Shown here in pieces: positions 31,019-46,409 of a stretch of DNA of 64,000 nt. The position numbers were made by a program, and so were the translations under genes. Within the stretch, counting starts at the first letter, position 1. Each line of letters starts with the position of its first letter. The notes beneath the pieces are model-generated. The model made no database searches, had not been told where the DNA came from, and saw nothing but the letters and a program-made list of their open reading frames with translations. Origin of the DNA: Pegoplata infirma (taxonomy: Eukaryota; Arthropoda; Insecta; Diptera; Anthomyiidae); contig OY992539.1 of assembly GCA_963921195.1 (NCBI GenBank), positions 97,224,964 to 97,288,963 on the forward strand, written 5' to 3'.

Positions 31019-34000
31019 TCCACTCCCTCTCCAGTGACAAAGTCAGGATCTGATTGGAACGATATTTCTATAGGCGTTGTACTACGTTGCGCAACATTTG
31101 TGGCTGCTGGAAGTTGTGGAGCAGATGATGCACTTTGAGGAGTAAAATTTGTACTTTGTTGATCAGGTGGTGTGTTTGGAATTTCTGAAGTTATGTTTTG
31201 TTGAGTATCATTTATGATGAAAGCTGGTTTTAATCTGTCTGCTGACACGTTTACATCTTTCTCCTTGATTCGAATGGTGTATAATCGATCTGAAAGTCGC
31301 TTTACTACCTTGTAAGGACCAGTGTAGGGTGTCTGAAGAGGTTCTCGGACAGCATCAGTACGTAGAAAGACGTGAGTGCAATCATGGAGATTTTTCAAGA
31401 TAAACATCTTGCCTTTATTGTGATGAGCTGTTGGTGTAGGGCGCAGAAGATTAAAATATTCTCAAAGTTTTTGTAAAAATTCAGAAGAATCAACAGGATT
31501 ATCGGCTTCATCAAAAAAATCATTCGGAAGACGCAATGAACCACCATAAAGTAAATCGGAAGGTGATGCTTGAAGATCTTCTTTGAATGCGGTTCTAAGT
31601 CCAAGTAGGACAGTCGGTAGTATATTAACCCATGATACGTCAGGATGACACATAAGAGCAGCTTTGAACGATCTGTGCCACCTTTCGACCATGCCGTTGG
31701 ATTGAGGATGGTAGGCGGTTGTTCGTGAACGCTTTGAACCAGTAAAATTAACGAGTGATTTGAACAAACCGGACTCAAATTGAGTACCCTGATCAGTTGT
31801 GATAGTCTTAGGACAACCAAAACGAGATATCCAAGTTGACCAAAATGCCGTTGCGACAGTCTGAGCAGACATGTCCTTCAACGGAACGGCCTCGGGCCAT
31901 CGAGAGAATCGGTCGATCATTGTAAGGCAATATCTGTAACCCTGTACAAGTGGCATCACTACGATGTCTAAATGGACATGGTCAAAACGATTGTCCGGAA
32001 CATCGATTTTATTCGGCAGTAATCGGTTGTGCCTTGTAATCTTTGCCCTTTGGCAGGACAAACAATTTCGAGACCAATTAATGATTTGTTTTTTCATTGC
32101 AGGCCATACGTATTTTTTTCGAATTTGTTGAAGAGTGGCTTTGCCACTTGGGTGAGACAGATTGTGTATCACATCAAAAATCTGTTGGCGAAGTTCTTCA
32201 GGAACATATGGACGTACATATCCAGTTGATACATCGCAGTATATTGATGTAGAATCAAAATGAACGATTTGAAGATTCAGAGAATTATTACCTTCGAGTA
32301 AAGTTTTTAACTCTTCGTCTACTTCCTGAGCTGATTGAAGAACTTCCATTGAAATTGTTGATGGCATTGAAATTGCGTTAAGACGAGACAGTGCATCTGC
32401 CACTGTATTTTCAGGACCGGACAAATAAACCATTTCAGTTGTAAACTGTGAAATGAAATCAAGATGTCTTAATTGTCTAGGCGAAGCTTTCTCCGGTTTT
32501 TGAGAAAATGCATAAACCAGTGGTTTATGATCAGTCTTGATAACAAAATGCCGTGCTTCAAGCATGTGACGGAAATATTTCACGGCTTCATAAATCGCAA
32601 GCAATTCCCTGTCGTATGTGCTGTAATTTTTCTCGGCTGACGATAATTTTCGAGAAAAGAATCCGAGAGGTCTCCACGTATTATTAAATTTTTGTTCAAG
32701 GACAGCTCCAATAGCTGTGTCAGAAGCATCCGTAATAAGAGCTAGGTCTGAATTCGGTGCCGGGTGTGCCAGCATTGTGGCTTCACCAAGACTACGTCTA
32801 CAAGAAAAAAATGCATCTTCAGACTCAGGCGTCCATGGAACTTTTCTTTTGTCGTTTTTCCTTGAGTTAGTTAGAAAATCATTTAGTGGCGCTTGTAATT
32901 GTGCTGCATGAGGAATGCATCGCCGATAATAATTAATAACACCGAGAAATCTACGAAGTTCGCAAATGGTTTCAGGTTTGGTGTAATTCATAATGGCAGT
33001 GACACGATCAGTGGGAGGTCGGCAACCACTTCCATTAATTATGTAGCCAAGGAACTGTACCTCTGACTGACCAAAATTGCACTTGTTAACGTTAATTGTT
33101 AAACCATAATGGCGAAGGCGTTCAAATACTTGTCGTAAATGGCATTGATGTTCATCGGCAGATTCGGACATAATAATGATGTCGTCAATGTAACAATACA
33201 CAAAATCAAGGCCCCTTAGCACAGAATCCATAAACCTTTGGAACGTCTGCGTGGCATTTCGTAGACCGAAGGGCATAAATAAAAATTCTACCAAACCAAA
33301 TGGAGTACAAACGGCTGTCTTTTGAATGTCTTCATGGGCCATTGGTATCTGGTAGTAGGCTCTAACAAGATCAATAGTTGTAAAAATTGACTTACCATGT
33401 AATCTTTCAGAAAAGTCGTTAATGTTGGCTATAGGGTACCGATCCGGAACTGTTTGTGAATTAAGTTTTCGGTAATCACCACATGCTCGCCATCCACCAG
33501 TTTTTTTAGCTACCATGTGAATTGGACTGGCCCATGGACTCTTGGAGGGTCGACATATGCCATGATCCAATAAAAAATCGATTTCGGCTTTTGCCGCAGC
33601 TAGTTTATCGCCAGACAGTCTTCGTGGACGATCAGCAATTGGTTTGCCTGTAGTTTCAATATGATGAATAACTATTGCTTCAGCATTAGGTTTACGAATT
33701 AAAGTTGTTGTTGTAATATCAATAAATTCTGCAAGTAATTTTGAAAAATTATTATTTGTTGTTGTAGATAATGTTGAAATGCTAAAATCTTTAGTTTCAC
33801 GAATTTCACCACCGCTTGTTAAATTTGTTGTATTATCAATTAGACATTTTCGTTTGAGATCAATGAGTAAATTGTAATAACTTAAAAAGTCGGCCCCAAG
33901 TATAGGCGATTGAACATCAGCAATAATAAATAACCATTTGAGTTCACGACGGAGACCCAAGTCTAATTTAAAAACACAATGCCCATAAGTCTGTATTTCA

Positions 34001-34233
34001 CTACGGTTTGCAGCGAGAAGCTTAACTGTGGTTGGCGTTAATGTTGCTTTGATTAAAGATGGGGGTACTACTGATACCACTGACCCTGAATCAATTAAAA
34101 AACGAGTGTTCGTTGATTTGTCGAAAATATGTAGACGGTTCTCCTCTATAACGTTATTATTGCCGCTGTCGCCAACCGAGTTGACTGACGACAGCCCAAT
34201 TAGTTTTCCGAATTGGGTTTCCAGCGGGGACAA
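30883..34233 (-). pseudogene. pol: Pol of retrotransposon 1, interrupted by TGA
   Basis: Domains in order: protease with [12 protein letters not shown]; reverse transcriptase with [12 protein letters not shown] and YIDD; RNase H with [11 protein letters not shown]; integrase zinc finger HHCC; DDE core ([23 protein letters not shown]); and a GPY-type C-terminal module. An in-frame TGA at 31462-31464 separates the last part (30883-31461) from the rest. The two parts stay in the same frame, so this is a point change and not an indel. The frame runs into the 3' LTR. The break should truncate integrase after its catalytic core. Confidence 0.9.
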
Positions 34234-35198
34234 TTTGGCTTACAGTGTTGCGCTGCATCACCAAATTTTGTATGATACCAGCACAGTTGTGTCTCAGTTG
34301 AATTCTGGTGAGAATTCCGTGAGCGGCTACGAGATCTGGATCGTTGCCGTTGTCCACCTCTATTGTCGTTTTGTTGTAATTGAATTTTTTTAACTTCATC
34401 CGTTAAACTTTTTATTGCTTGGCAAACATCTGCAAAAGTCATTTGGGGAGAAACTGCATCCACTGGAACACTTGCATCAAAACGTAATGGTGCTACAGAT
34501 ACGGAACTTGCCGCATTGTAATTAGCATCGAGCATTTTGTCAGCCGTTTCGGATAGTTTCTCCAAATCATCGTCTTTCCATACGGATAATATGGGACGAA
34601 TTGAATCTGGCATTTTGCCCAGAAACAATGTACGAATAATCTCCTCATTATGTCTACCCGGAGCTAAACGCTTCATAGTTGATAAAATTTCAGAAGGTTT
34701 CTTACCTGCAGTTTCACAGCCCTGCAATAAACGTCGTAGCTTTGATTCTGACGTCTCAGCAAATTTTGCAATTAGACGCTCCTTTAATGTCCCAAATTTA
34801 TTTACCTGAGGAGGATTTGTTATCAGGTCCTCAATTGATAAAAGTATTTCATCTTCAAGACGTACAGAGACAATATCAAACTTGTCCGAGTCAGATGTGA
34901 TGGTACACAAAGCAAATGATCTTTCAATTTGTGCAAACCACAAATGCGGATTGTGTTTGTTGAATTTCGGAATGTGGACCTTCTGAAGATTTGATCTGGA
35001 TGCGTCGTTCGCATTTGCTTGAGACTCTCGGAGAGTGTTGACTTCATGTTGTAAAGCTTGCATTTGTGCTAACACATTATCCATCTCGGCCATGTGAATG
35101 TTACTGGTGTCGAAATATTCAATATCCTCACCACCTGATGAAGTTTCCTCGTCGTCGGCTGATTTTCGTTGCCTTAAGTTGTAGGGGTGTTTGTTCAT
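34200..35198 (-). CDS. gag: Gag of retrotransposon 1
   Basis: 332 codons from ATG 35198-35196. The open frame extends 12 codons further upstream but only with non-ATG starts. The N-terminus has a basic NLRQRK stretch and acidic Ser-Gly-Gly, then a coiled-coil-like [11 protein letters not shown] segment. The central part is a capsid-like region with [19 protein letters not shown]. Near the end is an RS-rich run, then [18 protein letters not shown] as a C-X3-H...C-X3-C nucleic-acid-binding knuckle. The stop overlaps the start of pol by 34 nt in the -1 frame. It forms the particle shell and binds RNA (family knowledge). Confidence 0.9.
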   Translation of the reverse strand: MNKHPYNLRQRKSADDEETSSGGEDIEYFDTSNIHMAEMDNVLAQMQALQHEVNTLRESQANANDASRSNLQKVHIPKFNKHNPHLWFAQIERSFALCTITSDSDKFDIVSVRLEDEILLSIEDLITNPPQVNKFGTLKERLIAKFAETSESKLRRLLQGCETAGKKPSEILSTMKRLAPGRHNEEIIRTLFLGKMPDSIRPILSVWKDDDLEKLSETADKMLDANYNAASSVSVAPLRFDASVPVDAVSPQMTFADVCQAIKSLTDEVKKIQLQQNDNRGGQRQRSRSRSRSRNSHQNSTETQLCWYHTKFGDAAQHCKPNCPRWKPNSEN

Positions 35199-35352
35199 AA
35201 GCAGAACTTGTTTTGCTCGAACAAAAATCAACAAGCTATTTGCTTGAAAAAACGTTAAAAATTTAAATTCGATGCTGCTGCGCTGCTTTCAGGAGAAACA
35301 TTTTCAGCTTCGTTGTGAAATTTGTTAAAATTTCTGTTTCTCAGAATTTGCG

Positions 35353-35370
35353 TAAAATACGGAGTCACCA
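35353..35370 (-). other. primer-binding site of retrotransposon 1
   Basis: TGGTGACTCCG starts one base inside the 5' LTR. It resembles the complement of the tRNA-Trp 3' end (TGGTGACCCCGACGT, from memory), with mismatches. Confidence 0.55.
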
Positions 35371-35371
35371 A

Positions 35372-35618
35372 TATAGTTGTGTGTGAATAAAACTCGAATA
35401 TTTAACACTTAACAACTATTTATTATTATTTATTTTAATTTAATTGATATCAAAAAGAATTTACATTAGTTTTATAAAAAGACTAGAAAGCTACATGTGT
35501 AGCAGAAAAGACAACGCGAGGAATTAATTTCTGTTTTCTTCTGTCAACTCGTTTGCCTATATCTGACGCGTTGCCAGACTGTTGGTTTTGTAAATTAGGC
35601 AGGCTCGGTGCTGCCACA
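35372..35618 (-). repeat. 5' LTR of retrotransposon 1
   Basis: Same length and apparently the same sequence as the copy at 30772-31018. The ORF at 35483-35701 is just the pol tail encoded again. Confidence 0.9.
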
Positions 35619-35911
35619 AGTTTTATAGAAAGAGGTCCGGAATATGTATATAGCACACATGGGATATGTATATAGCACACATGGGAATTTTTATTTTTCA
35701 TTAGTTGGAACTAATGCCAAAATCAAAAAAAGCATTAGCATATATTGCCAAAATCATTTTATTTTAGATTTTTTTTAAACAAGTTTAAAATATTAAAAAA
35801 AAATAATTGAAACCAAAAAAAAAAAAATTAATGGCCGTCGCCAGGATTCGAACCTGAGCTACCCTGAGCTTGGAAGCACGCATTTTAATAATTCACCTTT
35901 TGTAAGAAAAT
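35619..35911. other. spacer with tRNA-like B box on the minus strand
   Basis: 35646-35692 duplicates ATATGTATATAGCACACATG. At 35840-35860 the minus strand reads CAGGTTCGAATCCTG, a perfect T-arm with B box. The rest of a tRNA is not present, so this is probably a SINE or tRNA fragment. Confidence 0.4.
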
Positions 35912-36977
35912 TAGAGTTTTTCTTTTCCCGGACTTTTTCATTTCTCGGGAAAGCGGGATTCATTTTTAAATTTCCCGGGATCCCGGGAATTCCCGCAAAA
36001 ACTAAAAAATAAAATTTTTTGTCAAAAAAATTTATAAAAACCTTATGAATGCGATTACAGCATTTATAATGTTTATTACCACCAAAAAAATCTTATTTAG
36101 TATCTCTAAAACAAAAAAAAAAAATAAGTTTCGAGAAAAAAATAACAATTTTTGTTACACAGTTTTTATAAAAAAAAACGGCCCAAATATGTCGAAGTCT
36201 TTTAAAAAGTATTTTTAAGGGAATATGTTCCTTCACCTCACTTTATCTGTTTTAATAATAAAAATAAATCATTTATTCTTATTCATCTCAGTTAATTGTT
36301 ACAATTGGTTCTCAAAGTTTTGCCTCTAAAACACAATAGTGGTATTCAGAGTCTCACTTGCCAGCCCTGGCACTGGTGGTAAAAGAGCACTTTTTAAAAT
36401 TACCTTTCAAAATACATGTATTTTTTGAAAGAAATACATGTATTCCTGATTCAGAGGAATTTCTCAATTATGTCTCTGAAACTGAATGTAACTGTTTCAG
36501 AGAAATTAGATTATAAGATAATTTACCTCAAAAAGATATTAAAAAAATTTAAAAATTCTGCTTTCTAAAAGAAAAACTTGTTAATTTCAGAGTCATTTCT
36601 TGCACAAATTTTATATCAATTTATCGATTTAAAAAGAATCATGTCCAGAGACATAAATATTTTCTATAGAAACAAAAAAAAAATTTTCAGCTTCTAAAAA
36701 AAAGGATCAGGTTCTGATATTTATATCCTATCGAAGATTTAGATCTAATTTAGAAGGGGTCTCTTGCAATACTTTTTAAGCCCTCCTGGTCCCTGCGTAC
36801 GTTTCTGCCATCAAATATCAAGAATTTTATTAAAATCTCTAAAAAATCACATACAAAATAATCAATAGAAGTCGAAAAAACAACAATTTCAAAGAAAATA
36901 AAATTCCCGGGAATTCCCGCTCTATTTCCCGGGATTTCGGGATCGAAAATTTACGGGAATTCCCGTGAAAAACTCTA
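35912..36977. mobile_element. 1.07-kb hAT-like element
   Basis: Termini TAGAGTTTTTC and GAAAAACTCTA with a perfect 8-bp duplication AAGAAAAT (35904-35911, 36978-36985). Subterminal TTCCCGGGA palindromes lie at both ends. No transposase. Confidence 0.85.
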
Positions 36978-36985
36978 AAGAAAAT

Positions 36986-37236
36986 AAATCCCTGTAAGTT
37001 TAACTTAAAAGGAAAGTCTCCCTAGTGTCACCCTCTGATCTTTATGGAATTGTTTTTATATTTTGTAGCAAAGGAAAAATAAAGGGCCGCTTATTTTTAT
37101 AAACGGCCCAAATTCATATTTAGGTGGTGCAAATGAGGGGGAAAAGAAACGGCAATTTTTCGTTTATCTCCTATATTTTGCAAAGAAACCTCGTCATGTT
37201 GAATATCAAATAAAAGTGACTGGAAATCCTCTCTAA
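36986..37236. other. relic of the CTCCCTAGTGTCACC family
   Basis: 37015-37200 matches the right arm of the element at 53952-54504 in inverse orientation (GTCTCCCTAGTGTCACC, AACGGCCCAAATTCATATTT). No gene is seen. Confidence 0.55.
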
Positions 37237-37776
37237 CAAGGAAGGTCTTTCACAGGGCACCCACCGATTGTCCTGAAACTTGAATATAGGAATGATGGGG
37301 AAAAAAAGGTTGCCAACTTATAAAAAAAATACGGGCTTTCGGGAAAATCCGCATAACAGCCGAACTAGCAGGAATTTCGCAAAACGAAAAAATACGGGTC
37401 TGCTTAATTTTGATAGAGATTATTATATATGATTTTGGTGGTCGTACGTGCATACATCCCCATATAAACTACCCCAACGATTTTACATTTTTGACAATAA
37501 CGAACTTAACGAAGCCGAACTTGGACACGACCGGTACACCATTAGATAGGCCTTCAAAAAACCTTTCGGCCTGTATAAAATGTTCATATAGTTTCTTTTA
37601 AAGAAATGGAAAAAATCCTCAAAAAACGAAAAAAATCCCGATTTCCCTCTCCCCTTTGACCCGCTAAGTGTGAGATTGGGCAGCTATAAAAAACAGGTAA
37701 CTCTTATTTTGCTCCCATCTTTCCTATATGTAAGTGCCAGGATAATCGGTTGCTGCCCTGTGAAAGACCTTCCTTG
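37237..37776. mobile_element. 540-bp TIR element
   Basis: Termini CAAGGAAGGTCTTTCACAGG and the complement, flanked by TAA on both sides. The interior (GCCGAACTAGC-GGAATTTCG) recurs at 38392-38600. Confidence 0.7.
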
Positions 37777-37869
37777 TAAGTGGGTTAATAATGTTTCCCA
37801 CATGCACAACTTTTCGTCACATTGAGTAAAATATAAAATTTTAGGAAATTTTTGATATTTTTTAAAAAA

Positions 37870-38365
37870 GGTCTTCCCTGTCTAAATAAGGTCACATTCA
37901 ACAAATTTGCACAAAAAAAATCGTGTATTATGGGACTTTTAAGTAATAAAAAAACGCGAAAACGTAACTTCATTAATGATTTCTTGGAGTTTAGTCACTT
38001 TAAAAAACTATGCTATGGTAAAAAACCTTCTGCTAGTATTCCAAATGCCTCTCTCGAAGTCATATAAAAATCAAAAAATGTTTGGGCACCCACATCGCGA
38101 ATTAAATAAAAATACCCAAAAAAAACTATACCATACAAAAGGATGTATTGATTTTTCTTTTTTTAAGCTGAATGGGTCCAGAAAGTTTTTATTGGGAGTC
38201 AAAATGACAAAATATCGTGAAAATCAAAAATTTCCGGAATTTTTACTTAATCCGCGATGTGGGTGCCTAAGGGTTTTTTTTTTATTTTTATAAGTCTGGC
38301 GATTTTTTCCTATAATTCGTGAAAGAATTTTTTTTAAATGTGATTTTATCTAGACAGGGAAGACC
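37870..38365. mobile_element. 496-bp inverted-repeat element
   Basis: Ends GGTCTTCCCTGTCTA and TAGACAGGGAAGACC. ORFs inside are incidental. It is flanked by a second copy of the interior of the previous element (38392-38610). Confidence 0.6.
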
Positions 38366-38780
38366 CATGGCACAAAAATAGTTTTATAATGGTCCTGAAA
38401 CTTGAATATGGGAATGAGGGGGAAAAATAAAAGTTACCTGTTTTTTTAGCTGCCCAATCTCAAATTTAAAAAAGGGTCTTATGAAAAAATATGGGCTCTA
38501 GGGAAAATCCGAACAATAGCCGAACTAGCTGGAATTTCGGAAAACTAAATTCCATAGAGATTACTAAATATGATTTTGGTGGTCGTCCGAATATACATCT
38601 CCAAAGTTGTTTTCTTTCTTTCTGTATTTTCGTGAACTTCTGCTAATTTTTCCACGTTTCCGAGAAAACACTAGGTCAGTATATATAATAGATTATTTAA
38701 ATGTGGGTTTGATAAATGCTTCATCGTTTGGTAAGAAGCTATAAATATATGTTGTTCATGATTGTAGTAAAAAAGTTGTT

Positions 38781-38786
38781 TTTATT
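38781..38786 (-). terminator. candidate Urm1 poly(A) signal
   Basis: AATAAA on the minus strand, 37 bases after the Urm1 stop. Confidence 0.5.
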
Positions 38787-38822
38787 TAGATGATTAAAAT
38801 TAATATATATTTGAATAGGTTG

Positions 38823-42523
<3,701 letters not shown>

Positions 42524-42677
42524 TTTATTTAAATTTAGAGAAAGTTGTAGTGAAAAACTATTTTTTTTTTATTAAAAACTCAAAAACACATTTTAATGTT
42601 TATAAACAGCTGTAGGAATAAAAACAAACCAGTTTGAGATGCACTGGAGCAAATGGTTGTTACAGAAAGGTGCTGCC

Positions 42678-43773
42678 CATTGTTGCCAATTTAGCTATTT
42701 TGTAGCTAGATTTAGCTATTTTTTTTTGCATCTAGCGACAAAAAAAGTCATTTAGCTCTTAGCTACAAATCTAGCTACTTTTTTTGTTCGCAAAATTTGT
42801 AAAAAAGTGTTTTTTTTTTTAAACCGTTTTATTAGCCATATTTTCAAGTTGACATTTCGTTAATGTGCTATTTAAGTGTGTATGACATCTGCTAGTTTTT
42901 CAACTTTTCAAAAAGTTTTATCAGGGGTTTTCTATGATATTTCCTTTAACTTCAAACAAAAATTTTAAATTTATCAAAAATCTCTCCATGATAAAGTTAC
43001 TTAAAATTTTCAACATCAAGCAAGTATCGTATTGGCATAATTCATAGAGAATGTAGTTTAGTACCAACATAAAGAAAAAACAGCTATGGGTTTAAAATAT
43101 AATAGTTTTCATCTCTCCAATATTTGGGAGTTATTTAAAATCAAAATACTTACTCCCAAAAAAATTAAAGAACTCCGAACGAAATAAGTCCAAAAAAATA
43201 AAATAAGTTCCCATTACAGGAATTATATCTATTATGAGTACTTTTTACGTATACAAAATGAGGTGCTGATTCACAGAAAATAGTGAGGTGCCGATTCACA
43301 GAAAATAGAAATTCACAGGAAATAGTTCACAGGATCTGCAAATCCAGAAATACATACATATAATATATAGATTAATAATGTTTCTTTGTTAAAGAAATTG
43401 ATTTAAAAGCTTAATTTAATAATTTAAGCATTGGAAGCAATTTCTAAAGTTTCATGCGTTATAAATTATATCTGCGATATAAAATATGAGTATTTAAACT
43501 TTTTGTTTGCAAATTTTAATAAAAATATTTGAAAATATTCGTTTTAATACCAAAACTAACTTATTTTATTATTTAATTAAAAACTTTAGCAAATAAAACC
43601 TTTTAAAAACCACAAATCCAAAATCTAGCTATAAAATAGCTAGATTTTTCAACTGTTTATACAAATCTAGCTACAAAATAGCTAGATTTTTTAACTGTTT
43701 TTAAATTTAGCTATTTCTAGCTATTTTTTTGTCCAATCTAGCTACATTTTTTTAAAAATAGTTGGCATCAGTG
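42678..43773. mobile_element. 1.1-kb hAT-like element with TAGCTA subterminal repeats
   Basis: Ends CATTGTTGCCAA and TTGGCATCAGTG. A perfect 8-bp duplication GTGCTGCC lies at 42670-42677 and 43774-43781. Both ends carry many ATCTAGCTA/TAGCTATTTT motifs. It sits 155 bp upstream of the Urm1 start codon. Confidence 0.85.
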
Positions 43774-43781
43774 GTGCTGCC

Positions 43782-44011
43782 AGAAATATTATATAATTTC
43801 TAGCACAGTGCATGTATAGTATGATAACAGGGTAATAATCACCCAAAGTACACCCAGTCTCTAATAGATATAAATATATAAAACAAAACAAAAATAAACA
43901 GAGTTAAATTATCATTATATATTATTATTACTATTATTATTTCATTATCAGTTTATCAGTTATAAATCATCATATGTAAGTCAAAATTCACTCGCGAGCC
44001 CATATCTAGGG
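43782..44011. other. short AT-rich spacer
   Basis: ATTATTATT simple sequence and no identifiable feature before the element at 44012. Confidence 0.4.
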
Positions 44012-44804
44012 CACAGACTAATACAGACTCGACAAATATGGCAGGTGTCAAAAAAATATTTTTTTACCAAATGATTAATAGTTTCAAATTATTCTACGAA
44101 TTAGGTTAAAAAGAGAAAACTGATATAACGCGCCATAAGAAAAATAGATGCCAGATCGGTTTTTGTTGTTTCACTCACTCCTAAGTGTGCAATTACAATT
44201 CTGGCGTTGACTTTGAATTTTGTGTAAAGAGAGGGCGTTTGATTTAAACAAAGGCTTTGGCTTTGAATTTTGTTCTGGCGTTTGTTTGTATACACACACA
44301 CAAAGAAGAACAGAAATATAATTATTTGGTGGAAGAAAAATAAATTTTTCCTGAAAATTATTTTTTTTCGGTGAAACATAAAACTCCTTTGGTTTTTTAT
44401 TGATATTTTTTTGATACTTGTTTTTTTTTTAAATAATTGGCGGTAAATTATATTTTCACTTTCTTTTATATGTACTTTTCTTCTAATTTTCCAATACACA
44501 GATGTGTTTCATAAACAAGATATGAAACACATCACAAAATCAACCCTTTTTTTGTAAAAGACTGGCAACGCCAAAGCAAGAAAAAATACTCACGAGAGAG
44601 CAAAGCCAAGAAAATAGAATTGATTCTATTCTGGCTTTGAAACGCTAGCGTTGGCTTTGAATTTTGTTCTACATACAAAATGTATGGGAACGAGCAAAAT
44701 TCAAGGCCAACGCCAGAATTGTAATTGCACACTAAGTCGAAGAAAGTGTTGCCATGTTAGCGTTAAACGGACTAAAAACCGCTCTGTTTTCTCCTAAAAT
44801 CGCT
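44012..44804. mobile_element. TIR element, copy 2, centre inverted relative to copy 1
   Basis: The left arm (44012-44183) and the right arm (44734-44804) run in the same orientation as in 1143-2001. The segment 44210-44707, between 26-bp inner inverted repeats (44184-44209, 44708-44733), matches the reverse complement of 1341-1846. The right terminus is missing; the sequence switches at 44805 into the TA-flanked element that follows. Confidence 0.85.
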
Positions 44805-44908
44805 TACACGCAAAAAAAAACTTGTGTCGGAGTGAGCAAAAATCTGGCATAATTTTACCAAAAATATGCTAAAACTACAACCGACGAAGTAGTTTTCGTA
44901 AAGGGCAA

Positions 44909-45079
44909 TTTACACGTTAACTACCCTTGACTACCCTTATCTACTATTTCCCAGTATTGGTGATACGGTTTGCCGGGTTTAAATAATTTTGTATGAAAAA
45001 TTATTTGAATTTGACAATTGCTATCCTCCAATACTGGGAAATAGTAGATAAGGGTAGTCAAGGGTAGTTAACGTGTAAA
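44909..45079. mobile_element. 171-bp MITE with perfect 52-bp arms
   Basis: 44909-44960 is the exact reverse complement of 45028-45079. Arms include CTACCCTTGACTACCCTTAT. Confidence 0.8.
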
Positions 45080-45339
45080 TCAAGCTTAATATAGCGAAAA
45101 CACTTATGTAAAAAATTTTGAAGAAAATGGTAATGCTATTTAAGCAAAAACTTGGTAAAATATACCAAAAGAAATATTGTGAAATATACCAAAATTATTA
45201 GAAAAGGTGACTAAAAATAATGCTAAAAATTACCACATTTATGCTAAAATAAATTTTCAATAAATTTTTGTAAAAATTTGTATATTTGTTGAATTTAAAA
45301 TTTTCACAGAATAAATCCATATTAATATAATAAATGTTG

Positions 45340-45463
45340 TGTAGGATTTAATTTACCACCAACCAACTGACCCTTTTGTACAATTTTCTCGAGTGACTGC
45401 TGCCACGCTTCTTCTTGAAGTAAAGGATCCGCTATAGCTTCACGAATTTATTTAAAAGCATCC
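45340..45463 (-). pseudogene. decayed exon-like relic
   Basis: The minus strand has an acceptor (TTTTTGCAG), four codons, an in-frame TAA, then 36 open codons with EEAWQQSLEKIVQKGQLVGG before a stop. A second, worse copy lies at about 45655-45705 with the same TAA. Family unknown; possibly part of the element's lost protein or a captured host exon. Confidence 0.35.
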
Positions 45464-46207
45464 TGCAAAAATAGAAAATTATTACAAAACATAAATTTTT
45501 AATTTAAAAAATTGGTAAACCCCATTGGTCTCTTGGTAAGGAGGAACACTTTCTTTGTCATTCCATTTGTAACTCATCAAAACAGGTCTGGACTCCCTTG
45601 GCTTTGGGTTTTTAGGTTTTAATTTTATAACTAAAGGCAGGATTGGTGTCCACGCTCTTTATTGTAGTGAAGGATTCGCCATAGCTTCAAAAATTTATTT
45701 AGCAGTACCCTGTAAAAATAGAAAATTATTACCAAACACTAATTTTTAACTAAAAATCTATTAAACCTTATTGGTGTCTTCGGAATGCGGGTATACTCAC
45801 TTTATCATTCCATTTGTTATTCATCAAAACATACACCCAAAAAAATAACTAGTGTTAAACAGTCTAATGTGACTTAGGTAAATTTTTTTTATATTGAGTT
45901 CAAGAAATTGCTCAAGTTTTAACTAAATTGTATATGACATTTATTTTGTAAAATAGCATTGTTTACAATATTAAATTTAACATACACAAACTTGAATCTT
46001 TTACCTAAGTTTTGTTTATAAATATAAATAAATTTAATTCGATAAAGTCGACATATTAATGCCACATTGTAAACAACACATTGACAACAAATTGTCTTTA
46101 ATTTTTTATAAAATATATCTATGAGGAACTAATTTATTTAATTAATTAAAAAGGTAAGCAAAATTAATGTGTTTATATATTTGATAAACGTATATTAACC
46201 AAAATAT

Positions 46208-46389
46208 TAACTTTCAGTTGCAGACGGTGGTGGTTTATCCAAACATTTGCGGCATCCGCCACGCAACTTGTAAAAATACATTACTTGGAATCTCCACCCA
46301 ATGTAGGCTGTTCGCAGTGTTGGTTCAATAGTAGACACAAAAGCAGATCCAGAAAATGACTTGAGGTTTTTGATTGCAGATTCCGGTTA
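46208..46389 (-). pseudogene. decayed exon-like relic, 57 open codons
   Basis: The minus strand is open from about 46389 to TAA 46208, including FVSTIEPTLRTAYIGWRFQV and a Cys-containing GGCRKC. It is GC-rich beside the AT-rich surroundings and lies just before the palindromic array. I do not recognise it. Confidence 0.35.
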
Positions 46390-46409
46390 GTGATAATTCA
46401 GCATCTACA

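Larger units (their letters stand above)
30772..35618 (-). mobile_element. Ty3/gypsy LTR retrotransposon 1 (CsRn1-like), pol with one stop
   Basis: Complete element read on the minus strand: 247-bp LTRs at both ends, AGTT target duplication (30768-30771, 35619-35622), primer-binding site just inside the 5' LTR, gag, pol and polypurine tract. The LTRs appear identical base for base, implying recent insertion. Gag ends with a CHCC-type zinc knuckle, a CsRn1-clade trait as I recall it. There is no env. One in-frame TGA in pol breaks an otherwise open frame. Confidence 0.93.

Noticed and set aside
31395..31820. 141-codon minus-strand ORF overlapping the integrase
   Set aside because: Out of frame with pol, no motif, fully within coding sequence of the retrotransposon.
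30772..35618. An envelope gene making element 1 an errantivirus-like element
   Set aside because: No ORF lies between integrase and the 3' LTR; pol itself runs into the LTR.
44101..44499. 132-codon minus-strand ORF resembling a membrane protein
   Set aside because: It lies entirely within the TIR element copy 2, and its counterpart in copy 1 is on the opposite strand because of the inverted centre. The hydrophobic run comes from T-rich DNA.
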